A stretch of 64,000 bases of DNA from DAOTZR01 sp034432595. Lineage in GTDB: Bacteria > Chloroflexota > Anaerolineae > B4-G1 > SLSP01. Numbering within the stretch: position 1 is the first letter of the stretch; every line of letters starts with the position of its first letter. The stretch spans positions 1 through 64,000 of the forward strand of contig DAOUBT010000068.1 of NCBI GenBank assembly GCA_034432595.1, in the 5' to 3' direction. The notes under the pieces were generated by a model. That model was given only the letters and a program-made list of their open reading frames with translations, made no database searches and was not told the DNA's origin. Of this stretch, positions 16,255 to 24,023 are shown one piece after another. A program made the translations under genes and the position numbers.

Positions 16255-17541
16255 ATGTCAAAGCGTTTACTGACTTGCTTTACCCTTTTGCTTATCCTGA
16301 CCACGCTTTTTGCAGCCTGCAAGCCTCAAGCGACGCCGACGGTCGCACCGACGCCGACCGCGACGCCCCAACCGACCGCGTTGCCGACGGTAGCGCCAAC
16401 GCAACCGCCGGCCAGCGCGAAGGGCACGCTCATCCTCTGGCACACCTGGCGCGAGACGGAAATCGCCAGTCTCAACGAAGTCATTGCCGCTTTCAAGAAC
16501 CGTTATCCCGAAATTACGGTAGATGTCCTTTACGTTCCCTTTGACGAACTGCGCGGGAAATACGAAGTCGCGGCTTCGGGCGGGGGCGGTCCGACCCTGC
16601 TCCTGGGTCCCGCGGATTGGGGTGCTATCTTGTACGATGCGGGCCTGGTGGCCAACGTGAGCGATCTGGCCTCTGCGGATTTCCTGGCCACCATCAACCC
16701 TGCCGCTCTGGGCGCTGTTCAGTACAAAGGAGCGCTGATCGGTTTGCCTTATACGGTCAAGGGCATCGTCATGTACCGTAACAAGGCGATTATTCCTGCT
16801 GCGCCGCGCACCTTCAACGACCTGCTGGAAAAAGCGAAGGCAGCCAGCCATGATGACGTGGTCGGCGCCAATCTGGAAACGGGCTTCTTCTTCTCCGCGG
16901 CGCACATCGCAGCGTGCGGTGGGAAGCTGATGGAAGCCAACGGCGATCCGGCTTTCAACAACGAGAGCGGCGTCTGCTGGCTGAACCTGCTCAAGGCCTT
17001 CAAGGATGCTGGTCCCACCGAATACTACTCCGACAAAGACGTAAACCTGTTCCGATCGGGCAAAGCCGGCATCATCATGGATGGCACCTGGAACGCACCC
17101 CTTCTGGCTGAGGCTGTGGGTGTGGATAACCTGGCGATTGACCCGTGGCCGTCTTATGAGAAGGGTAACCTGTCCGGCTTCGTTCAGTCCGAAGTCATCT
17201 ACTTGAACGCCAACGCCAGGGGCGATGATAAAGCGGCGGCCTGGCTGTTCATGGAATACTTCCTTTCACCCGAAGCCCAGGCCATAATGGCCAATCCGGC
17301 GAAGGCGCATCATCTGCCGGCGGCGCTCAACGTGGAGCTGGCTGATCGCCTTATGCAGGAGGCGACCCGGGCGCTCGAAGGAGGGACAGCGTTCCCCGTC
17401 ATCCCGGAGATGGGAGCCTATTGGGCGCCGATGGATGCGGCGATCAAGTCCGTCCTCAACGATGATGTCGAACCGGCCAAGGCCTTGCAAGAGGCTTACG
17501 ACGCTGTTCTTGAGGGAATTCAACAGATTCGCGGGCAGTAA
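16255..17541 (+). CDS. ABC-type sugar-binding lipoprotein (orphan)
   Basis: 428 residues; ATG after AAGGAGGAGAC. Lipoprotein signal with lipobox LFAAC (Cys22), a Thr-Pro-rich spacer (about 25-60), then a MalE-like solute-binding fold (LILWHTWRETEIASLNEVIAAF; YSDKDVNLFRSGKAGIIMDGTWN). It would capture a sugar or oligosaccharide outside the membrane. No permease or ATPase gene is adjacent, so it must work with a transporter encoded elsewhere, possibly in the 39-43 kb locus. Confidence 0.9.
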   Translation: MSKRLLTCFTLLLILTTLFAACKPQATPTVAPTPTATPQPTALPTVAPTQPPASAKGTLILWHTWRETEIASLNEVIAAFKNRYPEITVDVLYVPFDELRGKYEVAASGGGGPTLLLGPADWGAILYDAGLVANVSDLASADFLATINPAALGAVQYKGALIGLPYTVKGIVMYRNKAIIPAAPRTFNDLLEKAKAASHDDVVGANLETGFFFSAAHIAACGGKLMEANGDPAFNNESGVCWLNLLKAFKDAGPTEYYSDKDVNLFRSGKAGIIMDGTWNAPLLAEAVGVDNLAIDPWPSYEKGNLSGFVQSEVIYLNANARGDDKAAAWLFMEYFLSPEAQAIMANPAKAHHLPAALNVELADRLMQEATRALEGGTAFPVIPEMGAYWAPMDAAIKSVLNDDVEPAKALQEAYDAVLEGIQQIRGQ

Positions 17542-17570
17542 AGGCAAAGGACAGAGGGATAAGCTGCCAC

Positions 17571-17605
17571 TAAAAACCAACGGGGACGCTCAAAGCGTCC
17601 CCGTT
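17571..17605. terminator. Bidirectional terminator between the binding protein and tRNA-Ser
   Basis: AACGGGGACGCT (17579-17590) pairs with AGCGTCCCCGTT (17594-17605). A T-rich tail lies on the plus side, and an A-run at 17572-17576 serves as the U-tract for tRNA-Ser on the minus strand. Confidence 0.85.
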
Positions 17606-17609
17606 CTTA

Positions 17610-17700
17610 TGGCGGAGAGGGTGGGATTCGAACCCACGGAGCCTTGAGGGCTCACGCGCTCTCCAGGCGCGCGCGTTAGGCCAGACTACGCTACCTCTCC
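17610..17700 (-). tRNA. tRNA-Ser (GGA)
   Basis: Class II tRNA with a long variable arm: acceptor GGAGAGG/CCTCTCC, anticodon loop CTGGAGA with GGA, T-arm GTGGG/CCCAC around TTCGAAT; CCA is encoded. About 91 nt including CCA. Confidence 0.96.
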
Positions 17701-17712
17701 GGGCCGGACGAG

Positions 17713-17740
17713 ATTATAGCATGAACCGCTGATTGCGCAA
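17713..17740 (-). promoter_or_regulatory. Promoter of tRNA-Ser
   Basis: On the minus strand TTGCGC (17740-17735), a 16-bp spacer and TATAAT (17718-17713), 12 bp before the tRNA 5' end. Back-to-back with the LysM-M23 promoter. Confidence 0.75.
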
Positions 17741-17749
17741 GCCTCACCC

Positions 17750-17778
17750 TTGACGCCACGCGCCGCCTGCGGTACAAT
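17750..17778 (+). promoter_or_regulatory. Promoter placing the start site on the LysM-M23 ATG
   Basis: TTGACG (17750-17755), a 17-bp spacer and TACAAT (17773-17778). Only six bases separate the -10 box from the ATG at 17785, so the mRNA is predicted to be leaderless. Confidence 0.8.
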
Positions 17779-17784
17779 CGGGGC

Positions 17785-18897
17785 ATGAAGAACCGACGCT
17801 TGAACTTGAACTGGATAAATCCATGGATGGCATGGACGCTGCGCGCTGTGCAGCGTTACGGCGTGCACCTTAGCCTGATGGTGGGCGTGCTCTTGGTGAG
17901 CCTGTTGGGTGGTGGAGCGGTGCTCTCGCGCGCCGAGCCGACCCGCATCCCCGCGAGCACACCTTCCGGTCAGGAGGCAAAACCGCTACAGCGCCCCTCA
18001 CCAACCCCGCAGGATGAAGGGGAGGCCTTTACCCTTACGCGACAGGCGCTACCGCAAACCTCTATCCCAGACCGCCCGCGTGGTGAGATTTTCACCTACA
18101 CCGTGCAGGAAGGGGATACCGTCTTCAGCATCGCCCAAAAATTTGGCCTCAGTCCGGAGACGGTAGCCTGGGCCAATCGCGAGGTGTTGCAAGATTCACC
18201 CTGGCTGATCGAGCCGGGGCTGCCGCTTATCATTCCGCCCGTGGATGGGGTATATTACACCGTTCAGGAAGGCGACACGCTGTTTGGGTTGGCGGTTAAA
18301 TTTGGCGTGCCTCTGGAGGCCCTGTACAACTACTGGAACGACGTCAAGCCGGATCAACCGCTGCAAATTGGCCAAATGCTGATGATTCCGGGTGGGAAGG
18401 GGCCAGAGGTCGCGTGGGTTCCCCCGCCATCGCCTGCTACTTCAACCTACCGTCCCGGCACAGGCTCATCCTCGGCGAGCTACGGGAGCTGCGGCAATGT
18501 TGCAGTAGTGGGTCCGGGCGCGAACGGCTACTTCATCCTGCCGACGGGATCGCGCTTTGTTTCAGGCTGGACTTTTCACGATCCGCGCAACCCGACGCAC
18601 ATCGGCCTGGATTATGGCCTTCGTCTGGGCGATCCGGTTTACGCGGCGGATAATGGCGTGGTCATTTTCGCCGGTTGGGGCGGTGGATACGGCAATCTGG
18701 TTAAAATCAATCACGGGAATGGGTACGTCACGTATTACGCCCATCTCGATGAAATCTGGGTAGGCTGTGGCGATCCGGTTTACCAGGGCCAGGTCATTGG
18801 CCTGGGCGGGACGACGGGGAACTCGACCGGCCCGCACCTGCACTACGAGATTCGCTACAACGGCGTGCCGCAGGACCCGCGCCTGTACGAGCCGTAG
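17785..18897 (+). CDS. LysM-LysM-M23 peptidoglycan endopeptidase
   Basis: 370 residues. An N-terminal membrane anchor or uncleaved signal (about 27-47), a Pro-rich linker, two LysM domains (about 107-152 and 156-202, each with VQEGDT), a Ser/Thr linker, then an M23/LytM domain. Zinc ligands: His and Asp in HIGLDYG, and His in the HLHYE motif, all intact, so it is probably an active cell-wall hydrolase acting outside the membrane. No ribosome site exists and the promoter abuts the ATG, pointing to leaderless translation. Confidence 0.92.
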   Translation: MKNRRLNLNWINPWMAWTLRAVQRYGVHLSLMVGVLLVSLLGGGAVLSRAEPTRIPASTPSGQEAKPLQRPSPTPQDEGEAFTLTRQALPQTSIPDRPRGEIFTYTVQEGDTVFSIAQKFGLSPETVAWANREVLQDSPWLIEPGLPLIIPPVDGVYYTVQEGDTLFGLAVKFGVPLEALYNYWNDVKPDQPLQIGQMLMIPGGKGPEVAWVPPPSPATSTYRPGTGSSSASYGSCGNVAVVGPGANGYFILPTGSRFVSGWTFHDPRNPTHIGLDYGLRLGDPVYAADNGVVIFAGWGGGYGNLVKINHGNGYVTYYAHLDEIWVGCGDPVYQGQVIGLGGTTGNSTGPHLHYEIRYNGVPQDPRLYEP

Positions 18898-18917
18898 CTC
18901 TAAACCACGGCGGCTAC

Positions 18918-19470
18918 CTACCGGCCACAGGGCGGTGTTACACGTATCCCCAGGCTTTGCCTGGGAGCTACCGGCCACAGGCCGGTGTTACACCCGTATC
19001 CCCAGGCTCTGCCTGGGAACTACCGGCCACAGGCCGGTGTTACACCCGTATCCCCAGGCTTTGCCTGGGTCCGGTGCTACCCGTATCCCCAGGCTCTGCC
19101 TGGGGATTTGCTGTCCACAGGCCGGTGCTACACGTATCCTCAGGCTTTGCCTGGGAGCTACCGGCCACAGGCTGGTGTTACGCAGGTATCCCCAGGCTCT
19201 GCCTGGGAATCTACCGGCCACAGGGCGGTGCCACACACGTATCCCCAGGCTCTGCCTGGGAACTACCGGCCACAGGCCGGTGCTACACGTATCCTCAGGC
19301 TCTGCCCGGGGAGCTACCGGCTACAGGCCGGTGTTACACGTATCCCAAGGCTCTGCCTGGGAAGTTACCGGCCATAGGCCGGTGTTACCCACGTATCCCC
19401 ACAGGCTCTGCCTGGGAACTACCGGCCACAGGCCGGTGTTACACGTATCCTCAGGCTCTGCCTGGGGAGC
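18918..19470. repeat. Tandem array of 11 double-hairpin units (about 50-54 bp)
   Basis: Units begin near 18918, 18968, 19020, 19070 (truncated), 19108, 19158, 19211, 19263, 19314, 19365 and 19419. Each holds two inverted repeats: CCGGCC-ACA-GGCCGG and CCCAGGC-TCT-GCCTGGG, separated by TGTTACACGTATC-type sequence. Compensatory changes are sparse; the hairpin arms vary most. Unit length is not a multiple of three and ORFs appear in all frames, so it is not coding. There are no unique spacers, so it is not CRISPR. It lies between the M23 gene and sixA. Confidence 0.95.
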
Positions 19471-19481
19471 TAACGTTATCG

Positions 19482-19967
19482 TCACACGTCCGGCTTGAAG
19501 CTTGCCACCAGCGTGCCGCGCGTGCGTTCATCCAGGTCAGCCCAGCGCGTGATGGGTAGCTCGATGACCGCTACCGTGGCGGTTTTAAGCGGCGGCGCAT
19601 CCTTGACGAGGGTGGCTAAGAATTCCTCGATTTCGGGATTGTGCCCCACGAGCATGACGCGCTGATAGCGTTCCAGCACGGCGCGCACAACGGCGCGATA
19701 GCGCTCCGCGTCGGTGCGGTAGAGCGCCGGGCGCGTGAGGATGGGACCGCTGTAGCCGCAGGCCTGAGCTACGGCGTAAGCCGTCTGTTGCGCGCGTAGC
19801 GCGTGCGAGGCGAGGATAAGGTCGGGCGCCCAGGGCTTGTCGCGGAGCCAGGCCCCCACCAGCGGTCCTTGCTGCACGCCGCGCGCGTTGAGCGGACGGT
19901 CCAAATCGTCCAATTCCGTATCTTCCCAGCTGGACTTGGCATGTCGCAGTAACAACACGTACTTCAT
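19482..19967 (-). CDS. sixA: SixA-type histidine phosphatase
   Basis: 161 residues from the ATG at 19967 (GAGGGGGGAACG upstream). Catalytic LLLRHAKSSWED (Arg8-His9) and the second histidine in MLVGHNPEIEEF are present; the family removes phosphate from phosphohistidine in Hpt or phosphotransfer proteins. It is the last gene on the minus strand after the pilus genes, 78 bp beyond pilT, and ends at the repeat array. Confidence 0.85.
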   Translation of the reverse strand: MKYVLLLRHAKSSWEDTELDDLDRPLNARGVQQGPLVGAWLRDKPWAPDLILASHALRAQQTAYAVAQACGYSGPILTRPALYRTDAERYRAVVRAVLERYQRVMLVGHNPEIEEFLATLVKDAPPLKTATVAVIELPITRWADLDERTRGTLVASFKPDV

Positions 19968-20045
19968 CGTTCCCCCCTCGCGGTTTTGTTGGCTTTGCAC
20001 CAGGATTTTCCCTGTCTACCGGAGCAGTGCCGGTTCGGTGCAAGC

Positions 20046-21101
20046 CTACCCTCTTATGTAGCGTTGGAATGTTTCAGCGTCGGACGTGTGGCGCAGGGCT
20101 TCGCTCTCGGTGATGAGCCTGTTGCGATACAACTCCGCCAGCGCCTGTTCCATGGTTTGCATCCCATATCCGCGACCGGTTTGCAAGACGCTGGTTAATT
20201 GGCGCGTTTTTGCCTCGCGGATGAGGTTGCGCACGGCGGGCGTCCCCACCATGATTTCGCAGGCGGCGATTCGCCCCTGCCCGTCGGCGCGCTTAATCAG
20301 GCGCTGCGCAATCACCCCGGCCAGGGTCATGCTCAATTGCATACGGATTTGCGCCTGCTGATGCGCCGGGAACACGTCCACGATGCGGTCTATCGCTTCC
20401 GGCGCGCTGGGGGTGTGGAGGGTGGACAGCACCAGGATACCCGTCTCCGCCGCCGTGAGCGCCGCTGCAATCGTCGGCAGGTCGCGCATCTCGCCGATGA
20501 GCACCACGTTTACATCCTGCCGCAGGACGCGCTTGAGCGCCTCGGCAAAGCTGAGCGTATCCCGCCCTACCTGCCGCTGCGAAATCATGCTTACCTTATC
20601 TTCGTACACGTATTCGATGGGGTCCTCAATCGTCACCACGCGCCGCGCCTCCTGCTGATTGATGTGCTCGATGAGCGCCGCCAACGTGGTGGATTTGCCG
20701 CAACCCGTCGGCCCCGTCACCAAAACCAACCCGCGGGAGAGCAGCGCCAGCCGTCCGCACACCGCGGGCAGCTCCAACTCCTCCAGGGTGGGAATGCGCT
20801 GCGCCAGGGCGCGCAGGGATATGTAGGGCGCGCCGTCGGCATAAGCGATGTTCACGCGATAGCGTCCGCTTACGTCGCTGTAGGCTAGGTCTAACTCGCG
20901 CTCGCGTTCCAATTGCGCCCGCTCATCGGCGGTGATGAGCGTTGCCATAACCCTCTCGATGTCCGCGTGGGTGAGGGGGGCTGCTTCTTTCAGGATTTGC
21001 AATTCCCCGTCTATGCGCACCACGGGCCGCCGACTCACGGATAGATGCAAATCCGAAGCTTTTAAGGCGCGTACCTGTTGCAACAACGCTGTCAATTCCA
21101 T
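20046..21101 (-). CDS. pilT: Type IV pilus retraction-type ATPase PilT
   Basis: 351 residues, the usual PilT length. Walker A GPTGCGKST (130-138), an acidic Asp-box (VVTIEDPIEYVY), Walker B region (VNVVLIGEMRDL), a His-box (LVLSTLHTPSA) and the PilT signature AVRNLIREAKTRQL. It would power pilus disassembly or, in PilB-less systems, all movement. It follows the prepilin peptidase gene by 18 bp. Confidence 0.93.
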   Translation of the reverse strand: MELTALLQQVRALKASDLHLSVSRRPVVRIDGELQILKEAAPLTHADIERVMATLITADERAQLERERELDLAYSDVSGRYRVNIAYADGAPYISLRALAQRIPTLEELELPAVCGRLALLSRGLVLVTGPTGCGKSTTLAALIEHINQQEARRVVTIEDPIEYVYEDKVSMISQRQVGRDTLSFAEALKRVLRQDVNVVLIGEMRDLPTIAAALTAAETGILVLSTLHTPSAPEAIDRIVDVFPAHQQAQIRMQLSMTLAGVIAQRLIKRADGQGRIAACEIMVGTPAVRNLIREAKTRQLTSVLQTGRGYGMQTMEQALAELYRNRLITESEALRHTSDAETFQRYIRG

Positions 21102-21119
21102 GCCGTCACCTCCGCGCTG

Positions 21120-21920
21120 CTACCTCATCCACAACCACAAGAGCAACGAAAGCCGGTCAAAGAGCGCCAGCAGTTGTGGGGTGTAGAGCAGCGCCACCGC
21201 TCCGCCCAGGGCCAGAAATGGCCCCAAAGGCAGCGTATCCCCGCGTTTTTTGCGTCCCGTCGCCAGCAACACGGCGGCGATGAGGCCTCCCACGACAAAG
21301 CCGATAAAGAGCGCAAATCCCAGGCCGCGCAGGCCGCAGCTCAGGCCGATAAAGGCCGTCAGCTTCACATCGCCCTCGCCCATCCCCTCCGGCACGATAC
21401 GGCGGATAAGCCAGATGAGGCCCGCCCCCGCTGCTCCGCCCAGCAGGAACTCCGGCAGCGTCGCCCAACCGCGCGTGAGCGCCGCCACACCGGCCAGTGC
21501 TATCCCCGGCCAGATGACGCGATCCAGAATCAACCCGTGTTCGAGATCCGTCACCGTCACCAGGATGAGGATGCACAACAGGGCCGAAAGCAGAGTCAGA
21601 TGAAACAACCCCGGCGTGTCATGAGGGGGGAAAGCCAGCGCTGCCAGGGTGAAACTGAATGCCGTGCCCAGTTCCACCCAGAGGCTGCGCGCGCCAATGC
21701 GTGCGCCGCAATAGCGGCAGCGTCCGCGGAGCGCGAGATAACTGACCACGGGAATCATGTCCAGTGGCCCCAACGTGTGTTGACAGGCGTCGCAATGGGA
21801 AGCCGGGAAGAGCAGCGATGTGCCCTTGACCAGCCGGTCCGCTGCCGCGTTCAGGAAGCTCCCAACCGCTGCGCCGATGAGACCCCAATACATTGTGACG
21901 AGCAACGTCAAGGTATCCAT
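21120..21920 (-). CDS. pilD: Prepilin peptidase/N-methyltransferase (A24)
   Basis: 266 residues, multi-spanning. N-terminal cytoplasmic tetracysteine zinc site (Cys43, Cys46, Cys68, Cys71), the aspartyl protease sites VTDLEHGLILD and GEGDVKL. It cleaves type III signal peptides of the prepilin-like proteins upstream in the same operon and methylates the new N-terminus. Abuts the pilN-like gene (1 nt gap). Confidence 0.93.
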   Translation of the reverse strand: MDTLTLLVTMYWGLIGAAVGSFLNAAADRLVKGTSLLFPASHCDACQHTLGPLDMIPVVSYLALRGRCRYCGARIGARSLWVELGTAFSFTLAALAFPPHDTPGLFHLTLLSALLCILILVTVTDLEHGLILDRVIWPGIALAGVAALTRGWATLPEFLLGGAAGAGLIWLIRRIVPEGMGEGDVKLTAFIGLSCGLRGLGFALFIGFVVGGLIAAVLLATGRKKRGDTLPLGPFLALGGAVALLYTPQLLALFDRLSLLLWLWMR

Positions 21921-21921
21921 C

Positions 21922-22467
21922 TCAGCGCACCAACAACAGGCTGAAGCGCACCCGATCTGCGTCCTGTTCCAGGCTCAGGATACTGGCCTGCCGGAAGTAC
22001 ACGCCATCCTGGAGGGCGCGCGCGTAAGCCAGGAGCGTGGCCGTATCGGGCGCTTCACCTTCTACCGTGATTTGATCCTGCGCCTGCGTGATGTTAAGTA
22101 GCCGAATCACCGTACTGTTATCAATCAGCCGCCCTAAGCTGGCGGAACGGCGCGGACGGCCTTCCATCAACGCGCTAAATTCGCGGCGTAACTGTTCCGT
22201 CTGCGCTTGCGTCGTTTTGAGGCGCTCCTCCAACTGCGTCACCGTCTGTTGAATGCTGCCGCGACGCACCAGCTCCAATTGAAGCTGCTCGCGGCGCAGG
22301 GCCAGCGTCTCGTTGTGCTGTCGGTAGAGCTGGAGCTGCTGATAGGCCGTGAATACGCCCATGGTTAAGGTGATGGTCAGGAGGATATTGATCACCATCA
22401 CGGCTGTGATGCCGCGTTTCGATTGGTAGGCCGGCGGGAGGAGGTTCAGGTCTATGGGCTGGTTCAT
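21922..22467 (-). CDS. PilN-like inner-membrane assembly protein
   Basis: 181 residues: short cytoplasmic tail with IDLNLLPP (the PilM-binding INLLP peptide of PilN), one TM helix (about 21-42), a coiled coil (about 43-105), then a small ferredoxin-like domain. Overlaps the pilM-like gene by 4 bp. Confidence 0.8.
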   Translation of the reverse strand: MNQPIDLNLLPPAYQSKRGITAVMVINILLTITLTMGVFTAYQQLQLYRQHNETLALRREQLQLELVRRGSIQQTVTQLEERLKTTQAQTEQLRREFSALMEGRPRRSASLGRLIDNSTVIRLLNITQAQDQITVEGEAPDTATLLAYARALQDGVYFRQASILSLEQDADRVRFSLLLVR

Positions 22468-23333
22468 GCGTTCACCTTCTTCAACATCAAACCGAAGATA
22501 GCCAGGTACGGTTGCCAGGGCATTCCCTCTGGAATGGCGACGGGCGCGTTGAAATCCTGCAAGGCCCAGCGCGTGCTCAGCAAGGGACGGTAGGTCTCTG
22601 CCTGTGGGCCGGTGAGATGGAGTTGCGCCGGCGCGGGCGGGGCGCCATTGCTCGCATACGTGAGCGCGTAAAAATCGTACGTGCGCTGAATTTCCTGCGA
22701 GAGGTAATCACTGTACTGTTGCGGTCCAAATTCCGCTCGCACGGGGAAGGTCACGTAGCGCACGATGATGGGCACATAGCCCTGTGTGACGATTAACGTG
22801 GCGCCGGTCATCTCCAAATCCAGGATGAACACCTCGCTCTTGTAGAGCGCGCGCACCAACGCCAGCGGGCGATAATCCAGCACTTGCATGCGCAGGTTGG
22901 CCTGTTTGAAACTGTTCAGGGCCAGGTCCACCGTATCGCGCGGCAGGCCCAGCGTGAACACGCGCTGACGGTTGCCTTGCGTGGTGGGGAGCACATGCCA
23001 GGAGAAATAGAGCTGTTCCAACGGCAGGGGATACTCACGACGTGCTTCCCGTTGCACCGCCTCGGCCAGCATCGCGGCGGGCATGGTGGGCAGCTCCAGC
23101 AGGCGGACGATGCCGCGCGGCGCGTGCAGGCTGATGCTGACAGGGAGGCGCTGGGCTTTCAACGCGGCGCGCAACTCCTCCGCGGCTTGCTGGAGCGAGG
23201 CACTTTGCCAGACGCCGCTGCGGTTCACCTCGATGGGGCGCTCATCCCAGGCCAGAATGGTTTGTTTACGCGCCACCACCGCGCGCAAGGTCTGACTTTC
23301 CAGGCTCAAATAGAGACGTTGACGTTCGAACAT
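22464..23333 (-). CDS. PilM-like cytoplasmic actin-fold protein
   Basis: 289 residues, shorter than typical PilM (about 350). It has the PilM logic of LELPTMPAAMLAEAVQREARREYPLP and an ATPase-like second half with ILDLEMTGATLIV. It binds the PilN tail inside the cell. Located between pilO-like and pilN-like genes, an order different from the common M-N-O. Confidence 0.75.
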   Translation of the reverse strand: MFERQRLYLSLESQTLRAVVARKQTILAWDERPIEVNRSGVWQSASLQQAAEELRAALKAQRLPVSISLHAPRGIVRLLELPTMPAAMLAEAVQREARREYPLPLEQLYFSWHVLPTTQGNRQRVFTLGLPRDTVDLALNSFKQANLRMQVLDYRPLALVRALYKSEVFILDLEMTGATLIVTQGYVPIIVRYVTFPVRAEFGPQQYSDYLSQEIQRTYDFYALTYASNGAPPAPAQLHLTGPQAETYRPLLSTRWALQDFNAPVAIPEGMPWQPYLAIFGLMLKKVNA

Positions 23334-23342
23334 GAAAACCTC

Positions 23343-24023
23343 TCAGGGTTGCGGTGTGGGTGTCGGCTCAGGTAGCCGCGTGTAGATTTGCAATCTCAGG
23401 GTGATGCGGTATCGCTCCAGCCCAGGCTCCGGTGTGGGCGTGGGCGTCGCTGTGGGCGCGGGGGTGGGGGTGGGGGTGCCGCGCCGCACGCCCGGCGTAG
23501 GGGTCGGCGTGACGGAGGGGAGGGGGCGCGGCGTGGGTGTGGGAGCCAGCCCTGCCGTCAGCTCCTCGATGGTGAGCGTGCCAATTTTTTCGCCTTCCAG
23601 GTTCTTAAAAAAGGTCTTTAAATCCGGTAGCGTCCCTTCTGCAACGACAGCGTAGTTGAGCACTTCGTAAACGCCTGTTTCGGACGTGATGCTGATGGGC
23701 GCCTGTGCCTGAATGCTGAGGATCTGCACGTTGCTGCGCATGGCAGCGTCGAGCACGTGGGCGACGATTTCCGTTGCGTCCAGCGCGGTGGGGAAGATGT
23801 AACGCAGCGCGGCCTGCTCAGCCTGCGCCGTGGCCAGCGCTTGCATCAACTGCGCCTGCCGCTCACCCGTCGCTTCTTTGGCTACGGCAGTGCTCAACAC
23901 GTCCACCTGATCTTGCAAATCGGCCCGCACGCGCCGTTCTCGCAGGTAGCTGACGAAGATCGCCGCGTACAGAATGGCAAAAACGCCAAACAATGAAAGG
24001 GTGATGATCAAGATGCGTTTCAC
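23343..24023 (-). CDS. PilO-like assembly protein with Thr-Pro linker
   Basis: 226 residues: one TM helix (about 5-27), a coiled coil (30-75), an alpha/beta domain (80-155), then a long Pro-Thr-rich segment (about 160-200) inserted before the last beta strand (YRITLRLQIYTRL). The spacer is unusual for PilO and low in complexity. Overlaps the adhesin stop by 4 bp and precedes pilM by 9 bp. Confidence 0.7.
   Translation of the reverse strand: MKRILIITLSLFGVFAILYAAIFVSYLRERRVRADLQDQVDVLSTAVAKEATGERQAQLMQALATAQAEQAALRYIFPTALDATEIVAHVLDAAMRSNVQILSIQAQAPISITSETGVYEVLNYAVVAEGTLPDLKTFFKNLEGEKIGTLTIEELTAGLAPTPTPRPLPSVTPTPTPGVRRGTPTPTPAPTATPTPTPEPGLERYRITLRLQIYTRLPEPTPTPQP

Noticed and set aside
18918..19470. 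CRISPR array
   Set aside because: The repeats are contiguous with no unique spacers, and each contains two palindromes; no cas gene is in the window.
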